Made by a program: the position numbers and the translations under genes. The notes beneath the pieces were generated by a model, which saw nothing but the letters and a program-made list of their open reading frames with translations, ran no database searches and was not told the DNA's origin. A stretch of 64,000 nt of DNA from the NCBI GenBank assembly GCA_020064725.1, contig JAGTWJ010000001.1, positions 744,001-808,000 on the forward strand. The letters are read 5' to 3'. This stretch comes from Drechslerella dactyloides (taxonomy: Eukaryota > Ascomycota > Orbiliomycetes > Orbiliales > Orbiliaceae). Within the stretch, counting starts at the first letter, position 1; each line of letters starts with the position of its first letter. Shown piece after piece: positions 12,066 through 22,682 of the stretch.

Positions 12066-13793
12066 ATGTCCTCCAGTGGCAAGGAAGGGATTGGTTCACG
12101 AGACCAGCCCCCTCCAACCATCGGAGTTCTCTCAAACGAAACACTGGACAGAGTTTTTCAGTTCTTGGACTACACGGACTACCAATCTTGTGCCCTGACT
12201 TGCGATTGGTTTCATGCCGTCCTCACCCGCCGCATCTATCGATCGAAGGTACTCTCTGTCAACCCGCTCATACACGGCCCTTGGCCAGGCAAGTGGCCCA
12301 GTGGCTACGGTGCTTTCGTCAGACATGCTGCCTCCGTTCGGTGAGTTCATCTATAGTTTACATGGTCTCTTTGAACAGGCGCTAATAACTTATGCTTCTT
12401 TATAATTTAGAGAGCTGGAATTGCTCTACTCCAATTCTGTAAACCCAACAAACGATACAGAGAAGAGACTAATGTATAAGGTCATGGCACTGCCTGATAC
12501 CTACAATGCAGTCGTTCATAAAAGAAACATTCTTAATTTTCTTAAACCTTTCGAATTCCTCGAGAAGCTTGATTTGGAAGAATGGAATATCCCCAACCTA
12601 GGGATCTTCTTCGACGTTGTGAAGCGCCAGCTGGAAACAAAACTCAGCTTGACATGCTTGACCCTGAGTCCCTGTCTAGATATCGTCTATGATTACACGG
12701 AAATGGAAAGGCAGGTTTGGGAGTCTAGGGGCCTACTCCCTCTTTCAGCGCCCACGGCAGAGCTTCAGTACCTCAAAATCCATTTTAATGGATTCTCCAG
12801 ACAGAGAACAGACATATACATCAACAATATCCTCCGCCTTGAAGCAGCAACTTTGCATCTAAGACATCTTACGTTGAGTGGTTTCTTTCACCCACGTCGC
12901 AAGGCATCGGGGGTTCATACAAAGTGCCTGTCATTTCCGAACTTAGCCTCTTTGTCGATGGAAGAGCTTATTTTGCTTGAAGACACTAAGATTTCGGATC
13001 TCTTGGACCCGCAAACCCTTCTAGGCATTAGCGTATGCTCAGTGAGTACTACAGGATGGTGTCGTACTGAGCTTCTCAGTTTTGTTACCAACGCAAAGAA
13101 GAGATATCGGCGCAAGGCGGGTTCTCGAGGGTGGGGTCCTTACAAAGTCGGTTTAAAGGACTTGTACGACAAGGCGGTATGACACACCCTCCAGACAATA
13201 ATCCGTTGATCCGGAGCACTAACATAACTGTGAACCAACAGATTTCGCAGCTTCCCGATATGAAAGTTGCCAACGGGGTGCTGTCAGTCTTGCCACTACG
13301 CAACCTTCGTGAACTTAATATTCTTACTGAATACCCAACAGGCTGCAGATTGAAGCCGAAAGTTTGCCCAGGGGTTAACAATATTAACATAGCGCCGGCG
13401 TTCGAAATCACTCAACTCTTAGCCGTTAGCCTCCATCAACTCTATGTTACCAAGTGGCATATTGCATCTTCCGGCATACTGCTTTATCGGTTTCTCGTAC
13501 ACAGGTCACAGTCAAGCGTCGTAAGCCTACAATTGCGGAAGCAGACCTTCGACAGAATCCTCTCCATGAATTTGGCAGGTGCCGCTTTGTGCAAACCGTG
13601 CCGTTCGGCTTGTACTGCGAACTCTTTCTACGAGACCGCAAGGGATCCTAAAGGAGACTTATACAGCGCTCGAAACAAAGAAGCATGGACGCCCATTATT
13701 GAAGATATCGGTGCCGTCTCTAAGTGTTCGCGCCGGAGTCTCCCGATTATCCACTGGGTAGACTTATGGAAATTTGAGATGTTACAGGCTTAG
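12066..13793 (+). CDS. F-box protein, paralogue 1 of 4
   Basis: Three exons, 12066-12340, 12411-13176 and 13242-13793, give 530 residues. Intron 1 (GTGAGT...TTTAG) splits an Arg codon CG/A; intron 2 (GTATGA, branch CACTAACAT, ends CAACAG) is phase 0. Residues about 20-62 form an F-box (IGVLSNETLDRVFQFLDYTD, then ALTCDWFHAVLTRRIYR), which docks onto Skp1 of an SCF ubiquitin ligase. The rest is leucine-rich in irregular spacing (LKPFEFLEKLDLEEWNI, LRHLTLSGFF), probably the substrate-binding part. The last 100 codons are less certain: another frame from about 13505 also looks coding, so a third intron is possible. Codons 5-14 overlap a 30-bp stretch nearly identical to a repeat at 59644-59673. 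Confidence 0.75.
12078..12107 (+). repeat. Repeat end inside the F-box gene 1 start
   Basis: These 30 bases match 59644-59673 at 26 positions, in the same orientation, ending ...TTCACGAGACCAG. At 59.6 kb the sequence lies in a noncoding region next to relics of an inverted-repeat element; here it encodes the stretch GKEGIGSRDQ. Confidence 0.55.
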
Positions 13794-14595
13794 CAAATTA
13801 TCAATAGATTGTCGAGTTCAAACGAGACGCTGCCGAAGGATTAATAGTTGAAACAGCTATGTTTTCCATCCGTAAACCCATTACGTCCGTAGCTAATTTC
13901 AGCTTCAATAGTTCTTCAAAACTTTCCGCAAGAAAAAGCTGTCTGAATCGCGGAACAGAGGTCGCAGGTTAGTAGTTGTCAACGCAACATCATGCTTAGC
14001 AGATCATCTGGAAGGCTGAATGTCAAATTAGCTTAGTTCGTAAACATGTAGAGAGAACAGGCCTCGCAAACCCAGGGCTTTCAGCAGGCTAGCTCGGGAG
14101 CCAAGTGGCGTCAAACTTATAAATTCCCGCCGATAACAGAGGTGCTCGGAATATGATGCCCAGATTTACGGAGATCTCGAGAAGGGAGCTACTAACCTCA
14201 GCTATAGATATTGGGCTCACAGATGGCAGGTAAGTATTCTTGCACAATTCCACCATCGCTGTATGCTATTTACTACTAATCTATATCTCTTACCTCGATC
14301 CCACGTTCGCACTTGATGGGCTTCGAGATTTTGTGCACTTAAATAGGACTGCTCTAGTTAACATCCAGCGTCGGAAATCGGCAGTCAGATATAGCAACAA
14401 AGTAGACATACAAGCTTAGGAGATCTTCCTAGGAACGACTTTTTCCTCCTATTCATGTCCAAAGACTTTCTTACTTCATAAGATTTAAAGCTAAATCTAC
14501 TAATCCGGTAGCCCTATATAGACCTGTGTTTAATGCAATCTATGACTTCAGATGGGCGCGCTGTGATAACCGGTATCTAAATTTTGGTAGTCGCT

Positions 14596-14632
14596 TGCGC
14601 GCACGCGAGCGCGCGAGCGCGTATGTGTATGT
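14596..14632. repeat. Alternating purine-pyrimidine (Z-DNA-prone) tract
   Basis: TGCGCGCACGCGAGCGCGCG-type sequence running into GTATGTGTATGT, almost strictly alternating pyrimidine and purine for 37 bases. Such tracts favour left-handed DNA. It ends about 30 bases before the inverted-repeat element. Confidence 0.7.
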
Positions 14633-14664
14633 AACGTCTAGACGTCTATCATAACTACCACTGT

Positions 14665-14756
14665 GTTGTCTCGAGATCTCGTGAACCGGAAGCTGGACGC
14701 ACGTAGTGCGTCCAGCTTCCGACTACGTGCGTCCGCCTTCTGGCATGCGAGATAAC
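14665..14756. mobile_element. Miniature inverted-repeat element (MITE-like), 92 bp
   Basis: The left end GTTGTCTCG...GAACCGGAAG and the reverse complement of the right end, GTTATCTCGCATGCCAGAAGG, align as terminal inverted repeats continuing into CGGACGCACGTAG on both sides. Inside, 14688-14720 is a perfect palindrome with 15-bp arms (GGAAGCTGGACGCAC / GTGCGTCCAGCTTCC) around GTA. Flanks CACTGT (14659-14664) and CATTGT (14757-14762) could be a target-site duplication with one change. No protein is encoded, so transposition would need a transposase from elsewhere. Related ends lie at 59274 and 59516. Confidence 0.6.
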
Positions 14757-15669
14757 CATTGTGTGCACTCAATAAATCACTCGGAAGCAAACTCTGAAAC
14801 ATACATCGCCAGTTGTGATCTTAGCGGAAATGGTAGCTCGTGGTAAAAAGAACGACTCTAGATGGGAGTATTGTTGCGTTTTCTAGAATTCTGGGTTGCT
14901 TTATACGTATATAGCACGAGCACGGCTTGCAAGCTTGAGATCTAAATTTCCTCTCAGTTACCTCAATATCAGATAGTTATTATATACTTAACTGCTTATT
15001 GGCGGATATATGGGGCCTCCCGATAGCTGATAGCGCTAGCGAATAGTCCAGTATTCTGGCACAAGCCCAAAATCTAGAACCTTCTTTTAGAGAGTAAAGT
15101 GTGAGTTTCGGCGATGTCTTATCCGAACACCGATCCGCCAACGTATGTCATAAAATTAACTCGATCTTAGCTCTCAATCTATAACGGAATCACGGATACT
15201 CTGGCTCATAAAAATCAATCGTTTTTCGTAAATATTACTCGATATATGTATATGGCGGGTTGGCATAGTGTTTGCTGACCTTGTTATCTTAAAATGCTGG
15301 ATTAGTCCTCATCATTTACTCCTTCGCCTGTTTGAAGGTTAGATTTTGGTATAGTTTTAGTGCCTGTAATCTATCCTTAAAAGTGTCTTTGCGTATGCCC
15401 TCATATCGCTGGCGGCCACGTGGGAGCCAGATCCCCCGATGGAAGTCGCTTTAAGAACAGAGATTCCTTCCCGTATACATTTCCTTAGTTACCCAGGTAT
15501 TGGATCGACCGTCACAACTCTCCACAGGCCCCAAGCCATCAAGTCTCTCTTTGCATTCTCGTCATCCGTTTACGAGACAAGTCATAGCATTTTCTTCCCC
15601 GCCAAGATCATATCGAGCGCACTACAGCCATTACCTTTGAGAACATCTCTACACGTGTACACTGTCGCT

Positions 15670-17158
15670 ATGGATAAGACTCCTACTCTCGAGCCCGTTC
15701 AACAATCACGCCCCTCGAGTCGACGTGAGTTCGGTGGGGTGCCGGTAGAAGTAGCTACGAGCATCATCGAATATTTGGATCGGGACACCGCTAAGGCGCT
15801 GTCCCTCACCTGTCGCAGTTTAAGACAACTAGCGATCCCCGAGGTTTTCCGTCATGTTTCTACTGACGGAAACCGCCTCTTTCTTGATCCGTACTTATAC
15901 CGAATGTACCGCAAGCATCTCGAATACACCCGGTATGATTACCTCAAGCTAACCCCTCCTTTTGCTATATGCAAGACATGGAAGCGACACGACCCTGGAC
16001 CTGTACTGACATTGTTTGATGGGTATGACTTCCAAGGGGTATTACGCTCACTATCCGCAAATGTTGCTTGGAGGAAATTGGTGCCGATACTACGACTACA
16101 GACTCCGACAAGCTCAGGTCGCTCATCTGGTGGCTGCAGCCATTCAATAACATACGCTGTTTCAAGCTCCGGAGTTGCGACAATACTCGGTGGTACACAT
16201 ACCTCCAAGTTATCACCTGGGCCTTGAAATCACTGCCCTGCCTCAAAGACCTGGGACTAGTTGTGAACGCCCCGGAAAAGTCACATGTCTATTTTACTAG
16301 AGCCCTCGCGTTGTGCGAGCTATTTATTTCACGCCCTCCCACCACGGTCTGCCAGCTTGAAACGTTGGAACTGAGCTTCCCCGGAGCCTACGTCGACACG
16401 CCTACCCTTGCCTTGTCGCCATTCACGCTTAAGATTTTGGAATTCCTCAACGGATTTCCGAAGGCCATGGCAACGACGAAGACCCTCAAGCTGAGTATGG
16501 GTGATACTCTCCATCGGGAGTACCAGGCGGCGGCCCAACTCGACCCTCAAGTCCGGTCTCAACTGTTTCTACGATTGCCGATGCTTGAGACACTGATCTT
16601 GGATTGCGCTGATCTGCTGATGGACAAATTTATGGTACCAGTTTCTGCTGATACATTACGCCGTGTGCGACATATCTTTGTCCCGTTCAGCTGGCGACTG
16701 GGTATTGTAAGTGCCTCTTCTATCTATACTCTACATGCCCCCACGCGATACGCCACGCCAAGTCGCTAACAGAGTTATATATACAGACCCCACAGAGAAT
16801 TAAAGACCAATTCCCAGGAGTCACAGAGCTGAGCACGCCAATCCCTGATCTTCCGATAACATCGTTCGAGAGATCAGATCGACTGTCGAGAGCCGAGGGC
16901 CTTGTGTGGTGGCGCAGGAAGGCAAGGAAATTCTGCTATGAAACACCACAAATACAGACTGTGAACGTCTGCGAGAAGCTGGATACAATCGATCTGGGTG
17001 GTCCTAAGCTAGTGCCGCTTGAACGGTGGTCAATCTCACGCTCGCCAGGGGGTTATGCGATGATGGCTCTGGAGCAGAGAAATTGGATCGACGAGTCGGA
17101 GGGGCTGGATTCTGAAGGCGACTGGGCTGAGAATGACGAGGATGAAGGTCATGAATAA
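15670..17158 (+). CDS. F-box protein, paralogue 2 of 4
   Basis: Exons 15670-15932, 16037-16706 and 16787-17158 encode 434 residues. Intron 1 starts GTATGA, has a GTACTGACATTG branch region and ends CCAAG, splitting Arg codon CG/G; intron 2 (GTAAGT, branch GCTAACAG, ends ATACAG) is phase 0. The ATG at 15670 was preferred over the open upstream frame because it directly precedes the F-box (residues about 20-62: FGGVPVEVATSIIEYLDRDT, then LSLTCRSLRQLAIPEVF). Leucine-rich segments follow (LQPFNNIRCFKLRSC, LKSLPCLKDLGLVVN, LPMLETLILDCADLL). The C-terminus is acidic (SEGDWAENDEDEGHE). The expected role is an SCF substrate adaptor; the target is unknown. Intron 1 is the least certain junction. Confidence 0.8.
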
Positions 17159-19060
17159 AGTCAGCATAGCAACTGTGAAGCTGAACCTGATAATGCTTTG
17201 AGTAGACTGATGTTCGGTGGACAGGCTATTTATATATTAGCATAGTATTTTAGCATACATTGATACGCTATCAGTTTTAAGGTGCAGGTCTACGCTGTGG
17301 ATGACATTCACCCAAGACAAGTAGCCGCAAAGCTATTATAAGCCATCCTAACGTACATCTGCATGCCTACACGGACCTTCTAGTTGCCAGTCCCCAAAGT
17401 CTCTCTGATATCTAACGTGGATTTCGCCCACAGTAATATATTCTAGAATTTGACCGCATCAGGAATCTATGAGCGTGTTGAGATTTATACTACCTATTAG
17501 GATTCAGCATATAAGTAAGTGTACTTATATAAGTCAATTATTGAAATGACATAAATCGTCATTCGTCCGCTTTTGTACTACAATATACGATGATATGATC
17601 GTATGGACTCGCAGATTATTCATGAAAGAATAGCTGGGTCTTACACAATGAGGGACGCATGGGAGACCATATCAGGTGAACGGTAACGTGCCGTTTCTCG
17701 CGACTTCACATCTCCCATAAATTTACGTAAACCAAAGTGCAGAGCGAACGCGTCGCAGCGCTGCTCGCCAGACTTCAGTGCGCCTGTGCAGCTGCCCTGA
17801 TATCGCGTATCGCGTATCGAGGCTATACCGAATGCGCCATTGAGCCGCATCCGATATAGGATATATATACCAGACGAATGCACGCCAGACCCTAAGCCTA
17901 TAGCATCATGATTAATGTAATATTCCTAAAAGTCTGCAGAAAACGTTAAAACCGGCACTTTAGGTTTAACGGTGAGACGGCCACATGGTTCCTCAAGTAT
18001 CTACCATTGGCACAAGCGTCCGATATTAGCCTGAAGCCTGAATTCGGGAAACTGGACCCCAGCGATGGGTGCTGATATGATCCCCGTAGCTCTGGATGCA
18101 GCGTAGGACCCCAAGCCACACTGCTACGATTGCTCGTATAGCCCATTGCTGCCGGATGAACGCCAATTCGAGTCCAGATGCCCAGAGACCTACGCCTACG
18201 AACACGAGCATTATAATATAGGGCTGCACCATTTCCAAGTTATAATCTTGAAAAATCGGGGATTTGCAAATATAACCGGAAAATTATTTCTTCGATGTCG
18301 CCCATGAAACCGCATATATACCAATTGCATCCAATGCACGTACGCCCAGTTCGCAAGACTAACGCTAAGCGTCCACAGTCCCAGAATCCACCAACGCACA
18401 CGCACACGCTCCCGGCATGCTGAAGCGACGGACAGCCATCGGACACGAGCGTTCGGCGGCCAATCCAGCTGATTGCTTAACTAATCTATTATACACGGCA
18501 GATCTTGCATGGCTATTATATAGCTATATGGCGCTAGTCGCGAATTATTATTCATCACATTGCCCCTACTGCGACCCATACAGATGTCTAGACGTGCATA
18601 TGCATTACTTTGCAAGCTAGCTAGCAGCTCCGCAGGGTTCCTTGAAACCCAACGGCCAGTCCGCCCCCGTCCGAGCAAATCATCGTGCGATGTTGCGCGA
18701 GAAGGTTCGGCAGCAACGTGGTTAGTCGTCCGGCTTGGCGTGGGGAGATTTTCGACCTGAACGAAACGGACGAGGTTTGAGGGGACGGAGCTAATGCATG
18801 ACAGCGATGGGCGAACGCTAGCTAGCTCGCTGGAGCTAGGTGCGGTCCGAGGACTGGTCGAGCGTGTATATAGACCCACTCCCGCGCTTTAGCTTTCTGG
18901 AGTGCTTGCTCTCTTTCCTCTTTGCCGTAATTTCAGGTCAATCGGCCGGCTTGGTGCCCTCGGCGTATCCGATATCGATATCGACATTTGCGCAGGCCCC
19001 GTCGGTGTTGAACTTGCGGACCCCTGCGACAACACATTGGACACACCGCGCCTCCTCAAA
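17159..19060. other. Intergenic region between F-box genes 2 and 3
   Basis: No gene is supported. The sequence is AT-rich to about 18400 and richer in GC afterwards. The end carries the putative TATA element of F-box gene 3. Short frames on either strand lack start context and family patterns. Confidence 0.45.
18867..18873 (+). promoter_or_regulatory. Candidate TATA element of F-box gene 3
   Basis: TATATAG about 190 bases before the ATG at 19061, followed by C/T-rich sequence typical of a fungal leader. It is supported only by motif and spacing. Confidence 0.35.
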
Positions 19061-20666
19061 ATGGAAAAGGGATCCAATGTGGCTAGCGCCAGACGACGTC
19101 CCTCGACGGTCTTGCAATATCTGCCGACGGAACTCGTTCTCCAAATCCTCAAGCATGGCGAACTGACGGATCGGGACAGAGCGGCCTTTGCAGCTACCTG
19201 TCGCCGTTTTAAAGAGATCGCATATCCGCTGCTATATCGTAAATTCGACTGGGTCGCGCCGTTCCAGTCGACGTCCCTCCTGGAACGATGGGTCGGACAG
19301 CTGGGGCTACTGATCGAGTTCCTGCTGGAACCGCTGGTCAGTGCGCTGTTCACGATGTTTGGTAACGGCAAGATCCTGGATAAGAAGTGCATTGCGTTTG
19401 AGCGGAAGGCGCGGCTTGTTCGGTAAGCTTATTGATTAGTGTTCTGTACAACCTCAGGTTTTGGTATAGTTGTAAGACCGCGAGTAGTCCGGTATCTGCC
19501 CGCATGCACAGTCGGCTAATCTGAGATGCATGACTGCGTACTTATGTGCGCGGCACTTTCGGATTGACGCAGTGAGATGTCAGTGCTGGGCGGATACCAG
19601 TACTACAAGGACTGCGGCGTGCTCATCCGATACTATGGCCCACGCGACCACGGAGATTCCTTCGTCAACCTGTTTCACCCATTCGGCGGCCTCGTGCGGA
19701 TCGAACTAGACGAGCGTGCGGCGCTCACCTGGCACGGATACCTGAGGGTTGTCGCGAACATTCTCGTCACGAAACCCCGTCTCAAGTCCCTCACGCTGCG
19801 ACACCGGCTGGGCCTGCAGCCGACGGACAAGACAACAGCCGATATGGTACCGATCATGGAGATACTTGCGTCGAATGGCGGCGTCGTAACGCGGCTGAAG
19901 ACGTTGTCGGTGATATTAGGACGGCGGTTCGAGGCTAGCGAGATGGGGTATGAGCATTTCGTGCAGCTGATGGAGTTGTTGGCGAGTGCGGTGAAGGATG
20001 TTACGACGTTCGAGGTGTTTGCGAATTATTCGAAGCTGGATGAGAATGACACCGTACTGCGGGGTGAAAGCGTTAAGCCATGGGTGATGCCGAAGCTGCA
20101 GGCGGCGCAGTTGCATGTGCACGGTTTTCCGACAGTGTGTCCAGTGAGGTCGATTGTGGGGGAGAGTATCGCGGGCGTTAGGAAGCTGAAAGTGGTCTGC
20201 GACATTGTGAAGGCGGACCTGGGGCTGGTATGCTAGCGTTCGCCATCGAAAGTCTACCCAGAATATCAACGCTTACTAGATTCCGTTCTAGGTCGGGGAG
20301 AATCTATCCGCCTTCGAAGCATTGGAGGAGCTGGAAATCTGGGATCCAATGTGGGCGACCGATTGGGAATATACCGAGGAGGAATTGCGACCATTTTGCG
20401 CAAAACTTAGCATCTTGAAGGAGTTTCTGCCGAAACTGAGGGTCCTTAGATGGACACTAGGCCAGCAGAACGGCATAATATGCTGTGTATTCTCGTTTGA
20501 AGCCAATGATCCGAGGAACGTACTGTCCATTCGCCGGTCTCAAGATGTGCTACCGAGGGAGAAAGTCGCCGAGTCGCTACCGGATCGACTGAGGTATATA
20601 AAGCAAGGATACATCCTTGCCGGCGCGGCAACTGGCGCGCCGCTGGTACAGCATCGCGTCTATTGA
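19061..20666 (+). CDS. F-box protein, paralogue 3 of 4
   Basis: Exons 19061-19422, 19573-20227 and 20292-20666 encode 463 residues. Intron 1 (GTAAGC...GACGCAG) splits Arg codon CG/T in phase 2; intron 2 (GTATGC...TTCTAG) is phase 0, as in the other three members. The F-box covers residues about 16-62 (LQYLPTELVLQILKHGELTD, then FAATCRRFKEIAYPLLYRKF). Exon 2 has the family pattern FGGLVRIELDE...LRVVANILVTKPRLKSLTLR, which parallels GLTSLMIMDAG...MAHILVSKPMLVELRI in paralogue 4, so these two look closest. The protein is probably an SCF adaptor. The frame is open upstream of 19061, but no better start is seen after the TATA element. Confidence 0.82.
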
Positions 20667-21268
20667 CGAACAATATTTTGGAAATTACTGGCGAAGCAAA
20701 GGTGGGAGTTGGGGGTCGTGCGAGTGATTCCTTTGTCCTATCGCGCTGCAGCGCAAATCGTGTGAAGTAGTGCCGAGTCCCATAGTGCCCGTGACTGTCG
20801 GGTGAAGAATATTCCGGAGAACCAGAATATATGAACCATCATCAGATCTCCATTGAGCCTTTCAATAGTATATCCTAGAGCTTCAGCAATTTCTCCAACC
20901 AATGTCAGCATAGCTCGCTGCTTAGGGCTAAAGGTAGCCTAAGAGCCTAGCCTAAATGAATTTCAATTCCAACCAGTGCCACTTTGTGTACCGTAGCAGT
21001 CAGGCGAACAATAGAGACAGATATAAGGCGCTGCGTGTATGAATACGCGGTTAGCCTCAGGTTCCGGCGCATATAGACTGACGCTCATCGGTATTTTTTG
21101 AAGACACAAAAAGTTTCCAATCCTCATCATCTCGATAATATTATTGTGCATCATACCTCCGACGACTGACCGACCAACTGTATTCCGACGAAGCGTCGGG
21201 GCTACTATCACCCGAGTGATCGAATACCGATATTCCGCACAAGTCGACGAACGAACAAATATCGCATC
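20667..21268. other. Intergenic region between F-box genes 3 and 4
   Basis: About 600 bases without a supported gene; it holds the end of gene 3's transcript and the promoter of gene 4. Confidence 0.5.
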
Positions 21269-22682
21269 ATGGACAACATCCCCAATGAAGTTGTTCTCAT
21301 GGTGCTCGAGTCGAACGTACTCAGCACCAGAGACCAACTAGCTTTCGGCCAGACATCGAAGAGATTCCATGAGCTCAGCAAGCGTGTGGCATACCGGCAC
21401 CATATCTTGACCTTTCCCTTCGACGAGGCCAAAGTCGAGGCTCTCTTGAAGAACGAAGAATATGTGAGGTATGTCCTATGACCGTGCGGAGCGTATTCCC
21501 TGTTGTCGCTATGCCAGGTCTGGCGGGAATTTTTCCCTTATCTGATCGATTCTGGTGCTGCGTCAGACACCTGGGCATGATATTTGGCAACGGCGGCTTG
21601 ATGTACTCCGGTCTATCAAGCCAAATGATGCGAATGATCGACCACTTTCAAGGATTAACCAGTCTCATGATCATGGACGCTGGACAACTGGGTGGCAATG
21701 AATTCCTCAAAGGGATGGCCCACATCCTGGTCTCGAAGCCGATGCTGGTCGAGCTGAGGATCCGATACTGCTACCTGTATGAGCATATCGGTCCAATGCA
21801 GCCAGTCCTGGATGTGCTCAAGAAGGGTGTCGTGGCCAAGATCCGCAAACTGGACATTTACATCGGACCGGCCCTCATCAGGCCACACGGGGCTTCGGTC
21901 ACGAATCTCTGGATTCTGATGAGCGTGTTCAAAAATGCAACAGAGCATGTCGAAACGTTCTCGGCGACTTCCGCACTCATCTGGGTCATGCAGAACCAGC
22001 GTACTCGTGAGCGATATCTCAAAGCGCTGCCGAAGAGGGTCCGCCAGATGGAATTCTGGAAGCTTCCAAAGGCCAAGACGATCAGTTTCAGCTATGGCTC
22101 CTGTCCGGAGTCTCCAATATTCTACCTGGACGCTCGCACACTCGGAAACGTCAAAACATTTGTCTGCTGGCAAGATTTCACCGCAAAGGAGAAATTTTTC
22201 GTCACCGTGAGTAGTTACTTACTGTGTCACTGTTTGCTTCTGTCAATGCGGAGCTTAGGGCTAATGGACGCGTCGCCGTTTAGGTCTCCGAGAAGCTCAA
22301 GTCCTTCCCGAACCTGTTGCAGCTGATCATCTGGGAGGGCCACAGGAAGTTTATCCTCGCGGACATCGAGAATAGCGCCGACCCACGGAAGGAGCTCGCA
22401 ACTCTCGAAGAGCAATATGCCCACAAATCGAAGGTCTTTGCAGAAAAGTGCCAGCAGCTGGAGACTATCACATGGATCCCGTACCAAAAAGGCCCTTGGC
22501 GCGTCAGGTTCTTCGTTTTGCCCGGTGTGGCCAACCATGGCTCCGGTAGGCGTGTGGTGAGGGTCGGACCGTGTGACAATCCGGAATGCGAGACATGCTG
22601 GAATGCCATGAGGCAGCCGGTGGCCAAGATAGAAGGAGAAGCAGAAGAAGGTGACAAGGCGGAATCTATACAGTCGGAATGA
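21269..22682 (+). CDS. F-box protein, paralogue 4 of 4
   Basis: Exons 21269-21468, 21567-22206 and 22284-22682 encode 412 residues. Intron 1 (GTATGT...GCGTCAG) splits Arg codon AG/A in phase 2; intron 2 (GTGAGT...GTTTAG) is phase 0. The F-box starts at the very N-terminus (MDNIPNEVVLMVLESNVL, then FGQTSKRFHELSKRVAYRHH), so this copy lacks the 15-20 residue leader of the others. The middle has leucine-rich segments (HFQGLTSLMIMDAG, MLVELRIRYCYLY, VRQMEFWKLPKAKTIS). The C-terminal exon ends in an unusual Cys-containing stretch (CDNPECETCWNAMRQP) and an acidic tail; the CxxxxCxxC pattern could bind metal but is unproven. Confidence 0.82.

Larger units (their letters stand above)
13794..15669. 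other. Intergenic region between F-box genes 1 and 2
   Basis: No gene is supported. It contains an alternating purine-pyrimidine tract (14596-14632), a 12-bp palindrome ACGTCTAGACGT (14634-14645) and a small inverted-repeat element (14665-14756). Confidence 0.5.

Noticed and set aside
13454..13651. Alternative coding frame inside F-box gene 1 exon 3 (TVPFGLYCELFLRDRKG)
   Set aside because: It looks coding, but I found no splice pair that places it in the gene without hitting a stop; kept only as a caution on the C-terminus.
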